Shown: positions 31,250 through 42,691 of the stretch, piece after piece
How positions within the stretch are numbered: the stretch's first letter is position 1
Layout: every line of letters begins with the position of its first letter
Assembly: GCF_963678635.1 (NCBI RefSeq)
Contig: NC_087069.1
Location: forward strand, 53,418,251 to 53,482,250
DNA from: Symsagittifera roscoffensis
Lineage: Eukaryota > Xenacoelomorpha > Acoela > Convolutidae
Length of the DNA stretch: 64,000 nucleotides
Direction of reading: 5' to 3'
The notes under the pieces: generated by a model
What the model was told of the DNA's origin: nothing
What the model saw: the letters and a program-made list of their open reading frames with translations, nothing else
The model's database searches: none
Made by a program: the position numbers and the translations under genes

Positions 31250-31960
31250 AAAACATCGAGTCGCTTAATCCGATTGTTTCTCCGTTTTTATCACATTAAG
31301 CACAAACAACAGTGTGTCGACTACCTCTGTTCCGTAATTCATCGGTAATTTGTTGTACTACGCTTGGGTTCTACAATAAGAGCTATTGAGACACATTGTG
31401 TCTGCTGTAGAAATGGAAAAGCAAAAACCGTTACTGCAATGAAGTCTGACATTCATGCAGAGCGTCTAGGTTACCGCCAGTCACCATTCTCGAACTGCGA
31501 TGTCGACTATTTTGGACCATTTCATGTAACTATTCGTCGATTTTCCGAGAAACGATGGGGTTTTCGATTTACTTGCTTAACGACTAGCTCAATTCCCATT
31601 GAGTTGATTCCATCCATGGACTCAAGGTGATGGCTATCGAGCGCTTTATTTCTCGGCGAGGAAAACCCTCGGTAATTTGGTCGGACTTTAGAACGAACTT
31701 TGTAGGAGCCGAAAAAGAGCTTCTTCTGTGCAACAAAAATTGGGACGTAGAAGCTCCACTGTCGCTCGTACACAAAGGCATCAGGTGGAAGTATAACCCA
31801 CCTAGTGCACCACTGGCGCGCATTTTTAAGTGCGTGTTTTACGCAATCTTACGGTCAAAAAAATCGACTGACGATCAACTCAACCATGTGCGTAGTTGAA
31901 AGTTCACTTAACGCCCGTCCGCTCACTCCTGTTTCTAACGACTCAGATAGTCTGGAGGCT
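31250..31960 (+). pseudogene. BEL/Pao integrase remnant, catalytic Glu deleted
   Basis: The zinc-binding end reads ETHCVCCRNGKAKTVTAM. The core has SNCDVDYFGPFHVTIRR (first Asp present), then [18 protein letters not shown] (second Asp present; Asn-Gly replaced by Phe-Arg). At NPPSAPLARIFKCVFYAI, the segment that normally carries GG.WERM with the catalytic Glu is missing. The right-arm copy retains it as APHQCGAWERMVRNFKC. Confidence 0.82.
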
Positions 31961-32107
31961 TTTGACATCAAATCATCTCCTTTTAGGTCAGCACAGTCTA
32001 ACGTTTCCGTCTTTAAGGTCACAGTATTTCGATTTTATTCTGCGAATATAATACCGATTCTGTTTTGTTTTTACTTTATAAAATGAGCAGAATAGAGCCA
32101 ACAAAAA

Positions 32108-32330
32108 GGCTCTTTCCAGTTCCCCCTACCCTTGAATTTTCTGAAATTCAATGTGTGGAAGTTTTTTAATTTTTTTTCTTGTAATTAACTGCATCAAAAC
32201 GTGTCAGCGTGAACAGGTGAACAAGTTCAACAACCTTCGTTACATGCAAAACGACGTGTGATCAATTTTTGAAAAGTTTAATGTTTTTCTTGTCTCTAGT
32301 TTTTCGTGCGTTTTTTGGTGTAAGAAATAA
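32108..32330 (+). mobile_element. MITE-1 copy, 3' end lost
   Basis: It starts GGCTCTTTCCAGTTCCCC and contains ATCAAAACGTGTCAGCGTGA and GAACAGGTGAACAAG. It fades near 32330. The mirror copy ends with an intact GAACTGGAAAAGAGCC at 54486. Confidence 0.75.
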
Positions 32331-32999
32331 AACTATTTTAATCGGCCTAGGACAAAATGCAGTTTAGATGTGCGAGTAATGCTGCTGAAACTTCATAAAA
32401 TTCGTGTTGGTGTGAGGTGGGGGATGGAAAAAGAGTCTAAATTTCTAGCAAATTGTAAAATAAGATGTATTTCCTTTAACAAAAAACAGTTTTTGGCCAA
32501 AATCTTTTTCACCCATTGTCTCAGTTTTTTTTTTTTTCAAATATTATCTTTTTGTAGTCATAATTCAAATAAACTTGGCATGGTTCACAACGTAACGACG
32601 GTAATCATACTTAATTTTAATACTTTCCATCGAAACATCTTTAGCTTTTGTTCTTCCTAGATAACAAACTGTAATCCATTACGAAACAGTTTATAAAAAG
32701 ACCAGAAAGGCATGAATTAAGAAATTCTGTTCATCGGTATAATTTTTCTCCAGTAAATAATCATGCAACTCGAAGTCAGTTCGCTTTTTGAGCTTAGTAT
32801 GAAAGATATTTTCACACCCTAATTTTACGTTCTTTCAACTTTAGCTCATAAATGACATGTAAAGTGTTAGACCTAAGTGGCAATCCAACTCTTGTAAACC
32901 TGCCTGAAATGTTTTAGCCTGAACTTCTTACCGCCTGAATCCTCACTTGTTATAATTGCGCAGTATCATCCTCCATTCCTAAACAAAAAAAGGACCGGA

Positions 33000-35600
33000 G
33001 CTAGTTTGATGGTCGGTTAGTGAGCTCGCTTGTTGCAGTTTTGACGAGAGCCGAACGTGCGCGTCCGTCTAATCCGTAGTTCAGATCAAAGATGCATGCA
33101 AGAAAGTTATACTTCACTTTTTCAGCGATTGAACGTATCTCCCCAGCCAGCAGGATCTTTTTTTTCATTTTCGTAAGAATGGGCTCTAACGTACTTTTTC
33201 TTTGGACAAAAGTATTCCCCATAAAAAAAGCGAAGGAGTTCTTAAGGTAAGCTTCTCGGGTAGAAAATTTTTTAGAATCAAAGTTTGTAACTGACACAAA
33301 TCGATTCACTGGGTTTATTGGCGTTGCATTTAAAACCTGCCCAAGTAAAGAAAAGTAGTGTACCTAACACTTCTTCGATAATTCTTATTTTACCTAACAC
33401 GTCTTTTAACGCGTTGAAAACTACGGACAAAGCTGTCTTATTAGTCGAAATGGTCGCCAGCATTTCCCTTTCCGCGCCGATAAAAATTGTACCGCTGTCC
33501 AATCCGACAGTTCCGGATACACCACGGCGCATTCTGAACCGTTCAATGACCATCAAAAACAAATTGATGTCTACGAATGGTACAATTTCAATATAAACAA
33601 CCCATATGTTGAGCCAAGGGAAAAGAGTTACCCATCTTTTCGCGGTGAACTGGATTGTAAAGAGCTCCTAAACAAACCACACCAGTAAAGGCTGCTGCTT
33701 ATACCCCAGGCTTTCTACTGGCAGATCTGACATCATTGGTTTAAAGGTCTTTGATTTACAATTGCAAAAAATAACACAATTATCTTCAATAGATCTTCGT
33801 CAATGCAACCCACATCACAGCATTTTTCAATCTGAAAACGCATGTAACCAAACTAAGAAATTTTTGACCGACTCAACCAATTAAACGTTTCGGTCCCGGG
33901 GAAGAAGTGTTTTTAGCCTTCTCATTATTGTTTCTAACCGTTATATAGACGTACAGATTTCTAGCTCGACAGAGAATGAGTAAATCTGGGCAACACCTAT
34001 TCGGTTCTCTTACCAATGTCGAGGATGGTTGATTATCTCAACGTTGGTTTCACGAGCTTTTTTTAAACAAAATTACTGAATTTATACCAATCAAATTTAT
34101 GGTCCGGGTTACGTGACGTCAGTGACGAAGGTAGACGATGCCTCCAAACGTCTATCGACATCAAAATAGGGACCCTCTGAGGATACTTTTGGTTACTTCC
34201 TGTTCGGGTTTGAACACCTTATCTAAATCTGAGAAAGCTCAATGCAGCTGCTATCTCTGAGAAATTCCAAAGGAAAACTCCCCGTACCAGTATCAGCTTG
34301 TTTATCACCACACAGAAATTGATGCACTCATCAGTTGCAGTTCTTTCAAGATTTGGCTGACACAGTTACCGATGGAAACAGGCAACTTATTTGTTTAATA
34401 GGCCCCTGCAGTACTAGTAAAAAAAAACAAATATTTCTGTAAAAACAAGACACGTAACAAAACTTGGAGTGGACTTTCGAAAATTTGTTTTAGAAAAATC
34501 GATTTTTTTTAATTTTTCAGAATAGAAATGGTTTATTTCTAACCTTAGATAAGAAATAAGAAATTTCTGTACAGAAAAAATGGGAAAACTTGGTGTAATA
34601 ATCTACATAGAACTTCTATCTAGAAAAACAGATTCCGCTCAGTACGGGTAGTGGGTAACTTTGACACTGGGTGCTTTCAAGTATTCATCGTTCAGAATTG
34701 TGGCAAGCAGAGCATGTTAAGCTCCAGCTTGCGAATTGATATCGCCTTCATCTGTGCAACACGTGATACTAAAGCAAATTAGTCGCTCTCGAAAAACCAA
34801 CAGACGTAACACTTCCTGCGAGCGATCACCAAATATAAGAAGATCAATTATAGTCACAGCTTTGGTGAAGAGTAAAGAAACTGCGAGAATTAGTCGACTG
34901 ACTTAACATTGGGAGAGTGCAGTACCGGTGAAGTGTTATGCCAATTTTGTCTCTGATTTTCCAAAAGTCCGTTAGTGGAAGACGGGCCCTATCAGAAGAG
35001 AGGGATACAAACCCATTAAGATCAAAAGCAGAAACAACTGTTCGTCGAGGTGATACCTGATCACTTTGGCGTTGAATAGTTCAGTCAACAACCAGCGTGC
35101 CTCTAGCATGATTCCATTTCAAGCCTAAGACTTGCGCTGCATGTTCACGATCTTTGCGTATTTGTTTAAGAATTAAAAGTGATCAGGTACATTAAGTAGA
35201 GCAACTATTGCTTATTTCATTTTCAAGAGTTTACTTGCAATTTTATTCCATTTACAACCAAATAACTAAAGCAAGGCGAACAAATAGCGGCCAATCCTGA
35301 GCGTTATTCTACGACCTTCGATTTTGTCAAATTAAAGTGTCTTTGATATTCTTGATCTGGCTTCTTAGCCGACGTATTTGGATTTGAACCGGACGGGGCA
35401 GAAAATGCCACTGGCCTTCGGTTCTCGCACTCGAACAATGCAGTTCGACGGTAACGGCCAAAAAATTTTAACGCTTTCTCTTCTTGTGTGTGTCTATCCA
35501 TCTTTCACGCAGCTCAGATTTTTTTTCAACAATTGCTCTAGTTCTCGAATTGCGCGAGATTCGGGTTAAAACCGATAAGAAGACCACCTCAAAGTAAAGG
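33000..35600 (-). mobile_element. Third BEL/Pao remnant, minus strand
   Basis: Read on the minus strand, the RT-RNase H link at 35165-35095 gives REHAAQVLGLKWNHARGTL. SPRRTVVSAFDLNGF and RARLPLTDFW follow around 35060-34980. An integrase piece is at 33562-33400 (VIERFRMRRG, TIFIGAEREML). The order is RT, RNase H, integrase. The sequence is heavily mutated, with many stops. Its 3' end (33000-33110) is shared with 54121-54235 in the right arm. Confidence 0.75.
33278..33562 (-). pseudogene. Integrase fragment of the third BEL/Pao remnant
   Basis: MFLMVIERFRMRRGVSGTVG followed by LDSGTIFIGAEREML corresponds to the second-Asp region of Pao integrases (usually SDNGTNF), here LDSGTIF. The remainder does not match the expected C-terminal part. 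Broken. Confidence 0.65.
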
Positions 35601-36113
35601 CAAGATAAATCCAACGCCTTCGTGAACAATTTCACAACTGAGAATTAAGAATGAGCGCTTGTCGTCAGCAGATCGGTTACCCACACTTTTAAAGTCCCAT
35701 AAGGTTTCAACTCATACCAGACTTTTATCTGGTCCTTTAGCGGAGAACTTTCAGTAATATATTCGAATTATGAAGAAATAAACCCACAGGACGGTGTCAG
35801 TTGACCACTTATGAGCCCATCTTTTCGAGGGAGAACAGAACACAGTTAGTTAGAGTCCTATCTTAAGAGAGACTCACTTTTCAACTTTTTTCTCTCGAGT
35901 TTTGTTCTCTGACCGTCGTTCTTTGAAACAATTCCGATCTGCATGCAAAGTAAATCCTCAAACACAAACACACTTTGATACTCATTAACATTGTAAAACC
36001 TTAGTTAAACAGTGAAATTTTATTTCTCTATGATGAACTGAAAACCAGCCAAAAAAAGATTGAAATGTGAGTTTAGTGAACTCAACCAAAAATGTGAAAT
36101 GATGTCTTTCCAG
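35601..36113. other. No gene seen; likely remnant and intron
   Basis: Sequence between the BEL/Pao remnant and the Asp exon. Ends in the acceptor GATGTCTTTCCAG at 36113. Nothing else supported. Confidence 0.5.
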
Positions 36114-36315
36114 GGTACCAGCTGATCAGAGGAAGACTAGAAAACTAACAGCCACAAAAATATTTGTCAATGAAAGATGGTTTAACAATACATTTAGTTC
36201 GGAGGGGGACATTGCTATTTTAAAGCTGCCAACAAAGATGAGAGGGAAAGATGTCTTGATGCCCTGCACTGACTTTGAAGGAAATTTTTCAAGTTTTCAC
36301 AAACTTCAAGGCTTG
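36114..36315 (+). CDS. Serine protease Asp exon, main plus-strand gene
   Basis: The acceptor TTTCCAG precedes 36114. The first base G completes the Thr codon begun at 15298-15299, giving GDFTVPADQRKTRKL. The exon continues ATKIFVNERWFNNTF, then SSEGDIAILKLPTKMRGKDV and LMPCTDFEGNF. GDIAILKL carries the catalytic aspartate (DIALL-type motif) and MPC the cysteine of the usual CLP turn. A donor at TTG|GTCATT (36315/36316) leaves phase 0, matching the next acceptor at 36907. The donor is not a strong consensus. Confidence 0.82.
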
Positions 36316-36907
36316 GTCATTTTAAACACAACAAAAACAATCTAGTTTTTGAACGCTTTTGCAGATCTTTTGCGTTATATATGTGAACACAAAAAACTCT
36401 TTTGTCCAAAAATGGAAATTACAGATTGAAATGCAACAAAAAAGCCTTTCTTTTGTTCTTCCGAGATTGATTTCTTATATTTTTCAGTTTTTTGTCATTT
36501 GTAAGCAAGTGTTGGTTGTTTTTGAGCTCGAAAATGAACAAAATGTACCTGATATCTTTCTCATAAAAGTAGGCCGACAATGCAAAAATTTTATCAAATT
36601 TGACAGACAATTTGCATTTATCAATATACCAACGAGTTAGACGGTGCGCATGGTGAAAATTTTGAAAATTTTTTTTGGTTGTTCTTTTTTCAAATTCTAT
36701 TTTTTATTGATATGTACGGTAAAGTCGCCGAAAATTGTTTTGGTTAGTGGAAAAAAAACTTTAAGAAAAAACGTATTTTCTTAACATCATTCAGATGTGT
36801 TCAACTTGATTCGCCCAGTCTTGTATTTTCTTAAATCACAATTGAAACTTGAAAATCCCAATCCAGGTCTCGCCAACGATAAGAGCCTAGAATCGGAACT
36901 TTTGCAG

Positions 36908-36998
36908 ATTCACGCAATCGGATTGGGCAGGACTTCGCTAACATTGAAGGAAGAATTACCCTCACAATTACAGGAAACGAATTTTCTCCACTTTCCTC
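36908..36998 (+). CDS. Probable serine protease exon with GWG-like motif
   Basis: After the acceptor CTTTTGCAG the frame reads IHAIGLGRTSLTLKEELPSQ, then LQETNFLHF. S1 proteases have (S/T)GWGR...LP..LQ at this position; here Trp is Leu (GLGR). The reading phase agrees with the Asp exon. The only nearby GT (after 36998) is a weak donor, so the 3' edge is uncertain. Confidence 0.65.
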
Positions 36999-37775
36999 GT
37001 CTTTTTTGAGTTAAATCTCCGAGTTTTTTTGAAACTTGTAATATATAACTTTTTAATGATTGAAATGTCTTTTTATGACGTTATCAAAAAACGATCACCA
37101 AAATGGGGTCTTTTTGTAACACCTACTAAGGTGATAGAAAGGCGGAACATTACTGAGAACAGGAATTATTAAAATGGTTGGAGAATTTCTTCCAAATATA
37201 ACTTGTGTATGACAAAAACGTTTTTTTTTTTGCAATTAGTGGCATAAATGTGTTGCTAATGGTAACTAAATTTACATTTTTGTTATTTTCTAGCTGAATC
37301 AACGCTTTGAATGTCATTATACTCCTACTCATAGTTAATCAAATCAAAGGAGATTTAAAAATTGCTTTTTTAGTTTTTCCTATTTCCTTAAACGAAAAAA
37401 CCACCCCTAGAGGTTATATTTCTTCACATTACTGTCTTTTTTTCTTACCCTTCTGTCTCCTGCAAAATATTTTTACCCATGATCTGATTGTTATCATTTT
37501 GGCTCACTGACTAATCAAGCTCTTCTGAAATTTATTCCAATTGGGGCATTTCCAATCCTTGACAGGAATTCTTACATTTTTTTAAAAGCTTTTGGATACA
37601 CCATAAAATTGAAAAACAGATAATCGTTGATGGTGTTGGAAACAGAGAAAGACATCAATTTTTTTTCTGATATTCTGCTTTTTTTTCTTAGTTTGGATAC
37701 AGTATGATGGATCTATGTTCTTTTTTTTTTCATTTTGCTTGTCTTAAAAAAGGGAGGAAAAGGAAGAAAACTCAG

Positions 37776-37842
37776 GAAACTGTTCTGAGAGAAGCTTGGA
37801 CCAGGGACACTTGCCCGATGACTCAATTCTTTGTCGAAATGG
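37776..37842 (+). CDS. Possible serine protease exon (Cys region)
   Basis: After CTCAG the frame reads ETVLREAWTRDTCPMTQFF, which resembles the stretch between the GWG motif and the Ser motif (usually LQ...V....C). Its acceptor lacks a pyrimidine tract, and the phase with the preceding exon fits only if the start is moved to 37792. A donor at TTT|GTCGAA is possible. Included because this part of the domain is otherwise missing. Confidence 0.4.
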
Positions 37843-38159
37843 ATAAAATAATTAAACGACTGGATTTTTATGTGGAGCCAATTGATTTTGATTTTGACAA
37901 ATTCGTACCGAGGATTCACTTATTTATTTTCAGTATCCGTTTAAAATTCTCGATTTGTCTTTGAAGTTTAGAACAAAAACTCTCCAAGAGAGTAAGCTAT
38001 TATGAATCAATAAGTTTTAAGGTAAGTCGTGACAAAGCATTTAGGTCTTTTCCACAAAAAAAACAACAACTCAAAACGGGGGGAAAAGTCAGGTAAACAC
38101 TCCATTGCGAGGCTAAACTGTGCACTGGATATGCGCACATTTTTGTGTCTATATATTCC

Positions 38160-38740
38160 TGAATTCCAGACACAAGTATTTAAATATGGTCCAAATTGTA
38201 AGTGAATTCCACGTACAAAATTTCAGTGGATTCCGCGTACAAATACCTTTAACGTAAATTTTGACGGCACATTGATTATGTTGCGGAATCCGCAACGAAT
38301 GTTTATAGGTAGTTGTTCCGGATTCGGCAAATATAAGAGGATTCCCCAAACAATTTTGATTTCGCAAATTCATGCGGATTCCGTTTACACTTTGCGAATT
38401 CGGCTTCCAATTTGCGGAATCCGCTTACAATTTGCGGATTATTCCGCTTGCAAGTTGTGGATTTCACTTATAGTTGCGGATTCCGCGACAACTTAAGTTT
38501 ACTAAAAATAAATACCAATTTTTGCTTGTGGACTTCACAAACTGGTTCCGGATTCCCCACAATTAGGTTGCGGATTTCGCAAATTCGCCTGTTTTCGGAG
38601 CAATTTTGAGCGATGCAGTGTTTTAGCTATTTGTCCGTGGAATCCAAAACAGCAAAACAGATCAAAGAAAAAAATAAATGTGGCGGATTCCGCAACAAAT
38701 CTACTTTTGGCCTGTTGCGGGATCCGCTTACATTCACAAA
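38160..38740. repeat. Degenerate array of GCGGA(A/T)TCCGC palindromes
   Basis: About eight or more copies of the short palindrome GCGGATTCCGC/GCGGAATCCGC and close variants occur at irregular 20-60 base spacing (for example near 38225, 38280, 38370, 38412, 38475, 38682 and 38716). They are often followed by TTACA or AACAA. The array lies within a protease intron and no gene overlaps. Confidence 0.6.
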
Positions 38741-40093
38741 ATGCAGTTTGGCCTCGTAATGTCCGTCAACACGTAACAATTGACAACAATCTCCACAAAG
38801 TAGAAAGAATCTCAATTGGCCTTAAAAAGTCAATTACATTGTTTGAAAAATGATTTGATTGTGAACCTAATACTGTAAGTGATCGCTTGTAATCCCTTAA
38901 AAACCCATATTCTTTGTTGAATGGGTCATTTGTATCGGCTATATGGGTAAAACTATTGCGATAAATTCAATTAAAACCGATTATTTCTCATAAAACTCCA
39001 GGGCGGAAGTAATCTCAAATAAACGAGAGTAACTCGTTGCTGTTCAAATAGCAATGAATGACGCAATTCTGACCCAATTGATCATAAATAGAAAAAATTA
39101 AATTCAAGTAAAAAATTTTTATATACCAGACCGCTGCCTCAGTTGTGGTTGTTTGTCAAAAAGTTCGAAATGATTTCCTTTTTTGTATTGTTATACGACG
39201 GACAGTTCCATAATGTTTTTTAGAGATAAACGGGGGTATAGCAGGGAATGCTGGGCGATGGGGCGGGCGTAATTTGGGGGGATGTTGAAACGAGAAAAGT
39301 AAATTTTGGAGGTGAACATGTTCGCTCGGGTTGGATTTTCACAAATAGCAGCAAAAGTTATCGTAAACGTTTCACCTATCTGCAAAAAAATTTTTTATTC
39401 CGGATTAAAAAAACGATTGTGATAAAACAAGAATAGATTATCATCAACTGCCATATGTTATGAAGGTTTTTTTGTAAAAAACCAATCGGCTGAAAGACGA
39501 AAGAAAGACCTTAATATCCAACAAAAACTCAAAGTATTCAATACTTATTTATACCCTGAAGTTTTGGTGTACAAAAATTAATATCCAGCGAGAACAAGGT
39601 TGTTTTAAGTTGCCGAGCTTTGCTTTTTTCTCCATCTTTGTTGGAGCCAAAGACGCCTCAAAAAATATTTAATCCGGTCGACCAAAAATGGATGACCAAA
39701 AATTCCTGACAAAAGGATGAATATCTTAGGTGGTCAAAAGTCTGAGAGAGCAAGCCAACGCCACCACCCCACACTCCTCCTTTTAACTAGTTTGCTGGCC
39801 TCAACTAGGATAAATTTTTCAAGTTTTCCACTCAGATTTTAGTCAGAAGAACTCGATAACTTCGATAAGGAAGACTTGAAAAAATAGAATAAAGCAAATG
39901 AAAGAATCACCCCCTTATCCAAGTGATATACGCATCCCCCGTTAAGTTTTATTGCGCACAATTTTGCGTGAATTGCATTTTTATTTGCTCATTAGCAAAA
40001 AAATTGTCCAACATAGCATTTTTTTTCCTTTCGAAAAAAGTATGAAAGTTTTTTTCAAGGCTTAAAGCAATCCTTGATAAACCCTGAAAATAA
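38741..40093. other. Intronic AT-rich sequence, nothing recognised
   Basis: Only short unsupported frames. A GC-richer patch near 39230-39320 (AACGGGGGTATAGCAGGGAA) has no identifiable content. Confidence 0.5.
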
Positions 40094-40110
40094 ATTGAAT
40101 GGATTGAAAG

Positions 40111-40196
40111 CAAGCAAGTCTGTCTGTATGACCCTGCCATGAGTTCCAATGCATGCAGTGGAGACTCTGGAGGACCTGTGTTTCATGTGCTCAAAA
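40111..40196 (+). CDS. Serine protease Ser exon, main plus-strand gene
   Basis: The frame reads KQVCLYDPAMSSNACSGDSG, then GPVFHVLK plus one base. ACSGDSGGP carries the catalytic serine and oxyanion-hole glycine of S1 proteases. An in-frame TAA at 40091 bounds the exon on the left, and the exact acceptor (AAAG before 40111, or CAAG a few bases later) is not certain. The donor AAAA|GTCAGC at 40196 leaves one base. With the two bases of the next exon this makes AGT (Ser), so the join is in phase. The S1 specificity residue, six residues before the catalytic Ser, falls at the Asn of SSNACSGDS, or nearby depending on alignment. A trypsin-type Asp is therefore not obvious. Confidence 0.85.
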
Positions 40197-41174
40197 GTCA
40201 GCATTTCGTTCTATTTCCTTTTGACCCCACCACCATAATTTGTGCCTTTTTTTACATTTCCGATTGATACAAAATGTGGTTTAAAGACTAGTAGGGACAT
40301 CATATACATACTTGGTTTCTATAATCATTTTCTTAAAACTCCTGTTAACACTAGAAAACTGCTGCTTCTTTTAGGTGGGGGAAACGAAATAGAGCCGAGC
40401 ACACCTTTTTTCCAGTTTTCATTGTGTTGGTAATAAAAGGTTCAAATGTTAAAATTACATCTTTCCATGACTGGATGAAATTTTGAAAATCTTATAGAGC
40501 GCGATGTTTTTTTCCGGAAAAATCATAAAAAATTTTAGAATCAAACTTACTTTGACTTTTGTTTTCTTTTCAAGTTCACTTCCTGTCCATTGCTAAAAGG
40601 AAGGCACTGTCAACTATCAAACATCAAAAAGATACTTATCACAAAGAATGTGATCGACTTCAAGTTTCGAAATTGAAATTTAATACTCAAATTTCCCAGC
40701 GAAGTAAAAATTTACCATTAACCCATTCTTCTCAAATTGGTTTCGTTGTATCAAACTTGGTTCGTTTTAGAGATTCAAAAAACTTTAATTTCATCTATTT
40801 TTTTTGAAAGTCAAAGAATTTGACTTAAAACATTCAGTATATTTTTGTACTAACTTGGGTTCATTGACTCTTTTCCAACTGTCTGCTGAATATATTAAAA
40901 GTCTAAATCACACCTGAGTGTACACCTGTCTTATGTATCTCGTTAAATTTTTCTCTTCAGTGGCCCTGATATTGAATTTTTAAGCTGAATTCATTCAAAG
41001 TTGCTCTAGATATCTAATCTTGTTTTTGGTTTTCTAATGAATTTTATACTCTGACAACAAAAGTTAGGAAAAAGTTAAACGTTTTTCCGGTCGAAATTTA
41101 ATACACTTAGGGAAAATGAATACACATGCGTTTATTTTCTAAATTTGAAACTGGAAAAAAAAATTTTCTTCAAG

Positions 41175-41320
41175 GTGGTACAGCAAAGTGCGTGTACGGA
41201 ATTACCAGTTACGGAGGCTCGATACCTGATAAATGTAACCCCGAATATGGATCAATATACACTCGAGTGTCAGCATACATTGACTGGATTAAGGAAAAAA
41301 CAACTAAAGCATCTTTTTAG
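41175..41320 (+). CDS. Serine protease last exon, main plus-strand gene
   Basis: After the acceptor TTTTCTTCAAG the frame reads GTAKCVYGITSYGGSIPDKC, then NPEYGSIYTRVSAYIDWIKE, then KTTKASF and a TAG stop at 41318-41320. GITSYG...C...YTRVSAYIDWI is the conserved C-terminal end of S1 proteases, with the last disulphide cysteine and the C-terminal helix. SYG replaces the usual SWG. The phase matches the Ser exon. Confidence 0.9.
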
Positions 41321-41740
41321 AAAAACTGCGTAAAATGAAGCTGATCAGTGAAGAACACAAACTACGGAAACATAGTTATTATAATTGATAGCTTGGCTCT
41401 TTTTTCTCCCACTTCCCACCTGTGAGTTTTTTTCAAAACAAAGCTCTTGACACATTATCTGATTGCTATGAAATTGAAAGTGCAGACAATTAGGTCAAGG
41501 CAAACAATTTTTGGTGGTCAAACTTGTCAAACCCAAAATTACGTCAAAAAAGATTATGCCAATGTGAAATATGGGATGGAAAAAAGCCAACTACTTGAAT
41601 TGCACTTTAGTTGCAAAACTTACCTGGTGTTTTTTTGGGGGATGCAACATAATTTGTACTAGAAGCTTAATTAATACATCTAACAAATGAAAAACGAAGC
41701 AAAACTCAGATCTAACCAAATGAACGTTTTATTTGTAGAC
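41321..41740. other. 3' flank of the protease gene with a MITE-like patch
   Basis: GGCTCTTTTTTCTCCC at 41394 and GATGGAAAAAAGCC near 41575 look like the ends of a degenerate MITE-2/3 relative of about 190 bases. Otherwise no gene. No clear polyadenylation signal was located. Confidence 0.4.
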
Positions 41741-42691
41741 CCGCATCCAGTTTCAAGCGTTAATAATCGATTATATTACGAGTTTAGTACCAGTCTCACT
41801 AGAATTGAGAAAAAATCGATTTTAATCGATTAATAATCCATTATAATCTCTTTTTTTTAAAAATCAAATTATAATTAACTATAATCCATCATAATCGATT
41901 GTTCATTCGTCTATTTTTCGATACAATTATAATCGATTATAATTGATTATAATCCATTATTTTTATTCAAAACTCTATTTCATTAGTTTTGCACGAAAAT
42001 CCATTATAATCGATTATAATTGATTATAATACCTTTTAATGTCCATTTTTGCCTTCGAAGTTGCATCTTATTTGCTTATATTTTATGCTTTTTGTGGACG
42101 TTGGTTCCTATGAAAAGTGAGAGAAAATTTGTCAAAATTTTCCAATTAATTCATACTGAAACGTTTTTTTTTCCATTTCCTCCCCATTAGAGTTGTTTTG
42201 TGATGCATATTTTAAGCTTTTCTAAACACCAAAACATCAGCAAATTGATTTAGTTTCATGATTGATTCGGAAAAATTATCTTTCATCTACCGCGAGAACT
42301 TTTCCAGTCATATGAAAGGATCTCTGTGAAACTTTTGTTTCGTGGTAAAACTTTGTGTTCAGATGAACCAAAGTGTTCAAGAGATCTCTCTTTTAGAGAT
42401 TTTCTTATTGACACAAAAATAATAACCCATAAGATACAATTCGAAAATAGGAAAATTCCGGCAAAATAATAGATTATAATCGATTATAATTGATTTTAAG
42501 GGTTTTTAGTAAGAACTATAATCAATTATAATCGATTATAAGAGATTATAATCTCTTGGAAAATATCACGATTATAATCAATTATAAATCCCTTAAGGAC
42601 CTAATTTTGGTAATTATAATCGATTATAATTGTCAAAAATCGTCATAATAATCCGTTATAATCGATTATTTACGCCTAAACTTGGATGCGG
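41741..42691 (+). mobile_element. MITE-4 copy 1 (951 bp), TIRs and ATAATCGATTATAAT palindromes
   Basis: The ends are CCGCATCCAGTTTCAAGCGT and the reverse complement of CGCCTAAACTTGGATGCGG, imperfect inverted repeats of about 35 bases. Both sub-terminal regions are packed with ATAATCGATTATAAT and variants. The middle is ordinary AT-rich sequence without coding capacity. A second copy of the same length class is at 43631-44573. No clear target duplication was seen. Confidence 0.75.

Larger units (their letters stand above)
26100..32095 (+). mobile_element. BEL/Pao LTR retrotransposon, degenerate, left-arm copy
   Basis: In order on the plus strand: Gag, zinc-knuckle region, aspartic protease, a piece of RT, RNase H, integrase. 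Many stops and frameshifts. LTRs were not delimited with certainty; the segment 32000-32095 (GTCACAGTATTTCGAT...) is shared with 17742 and 54500-54570 and may be LTR. The copy is mirrored in the right arm, so it inserted before the inverted duplication. Confidence 0.88.
14085..33110 (+). repeat. Left arm of a large inverted duplication
   Basis: The order on the plus strand is MITE-2, activation and His exons, MITE-1, nested MITEs, tRNA-like element, unknown GC-richer segment, a 66-residue ORF, the ORF at 25883, BEL/Pao, MITE-1 and an integrase remnant. The same order appears in reverse complement from 63970 down to 54121. A gag stretch (27780 versus 57530) differs at about ten positions in 145 compared by eye, so the arms are related but not recent. 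Left-only sequence includes 19567-25786, about 15330-16640, 29235-30575 and about 32345-32985. Confidence 0.88.
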
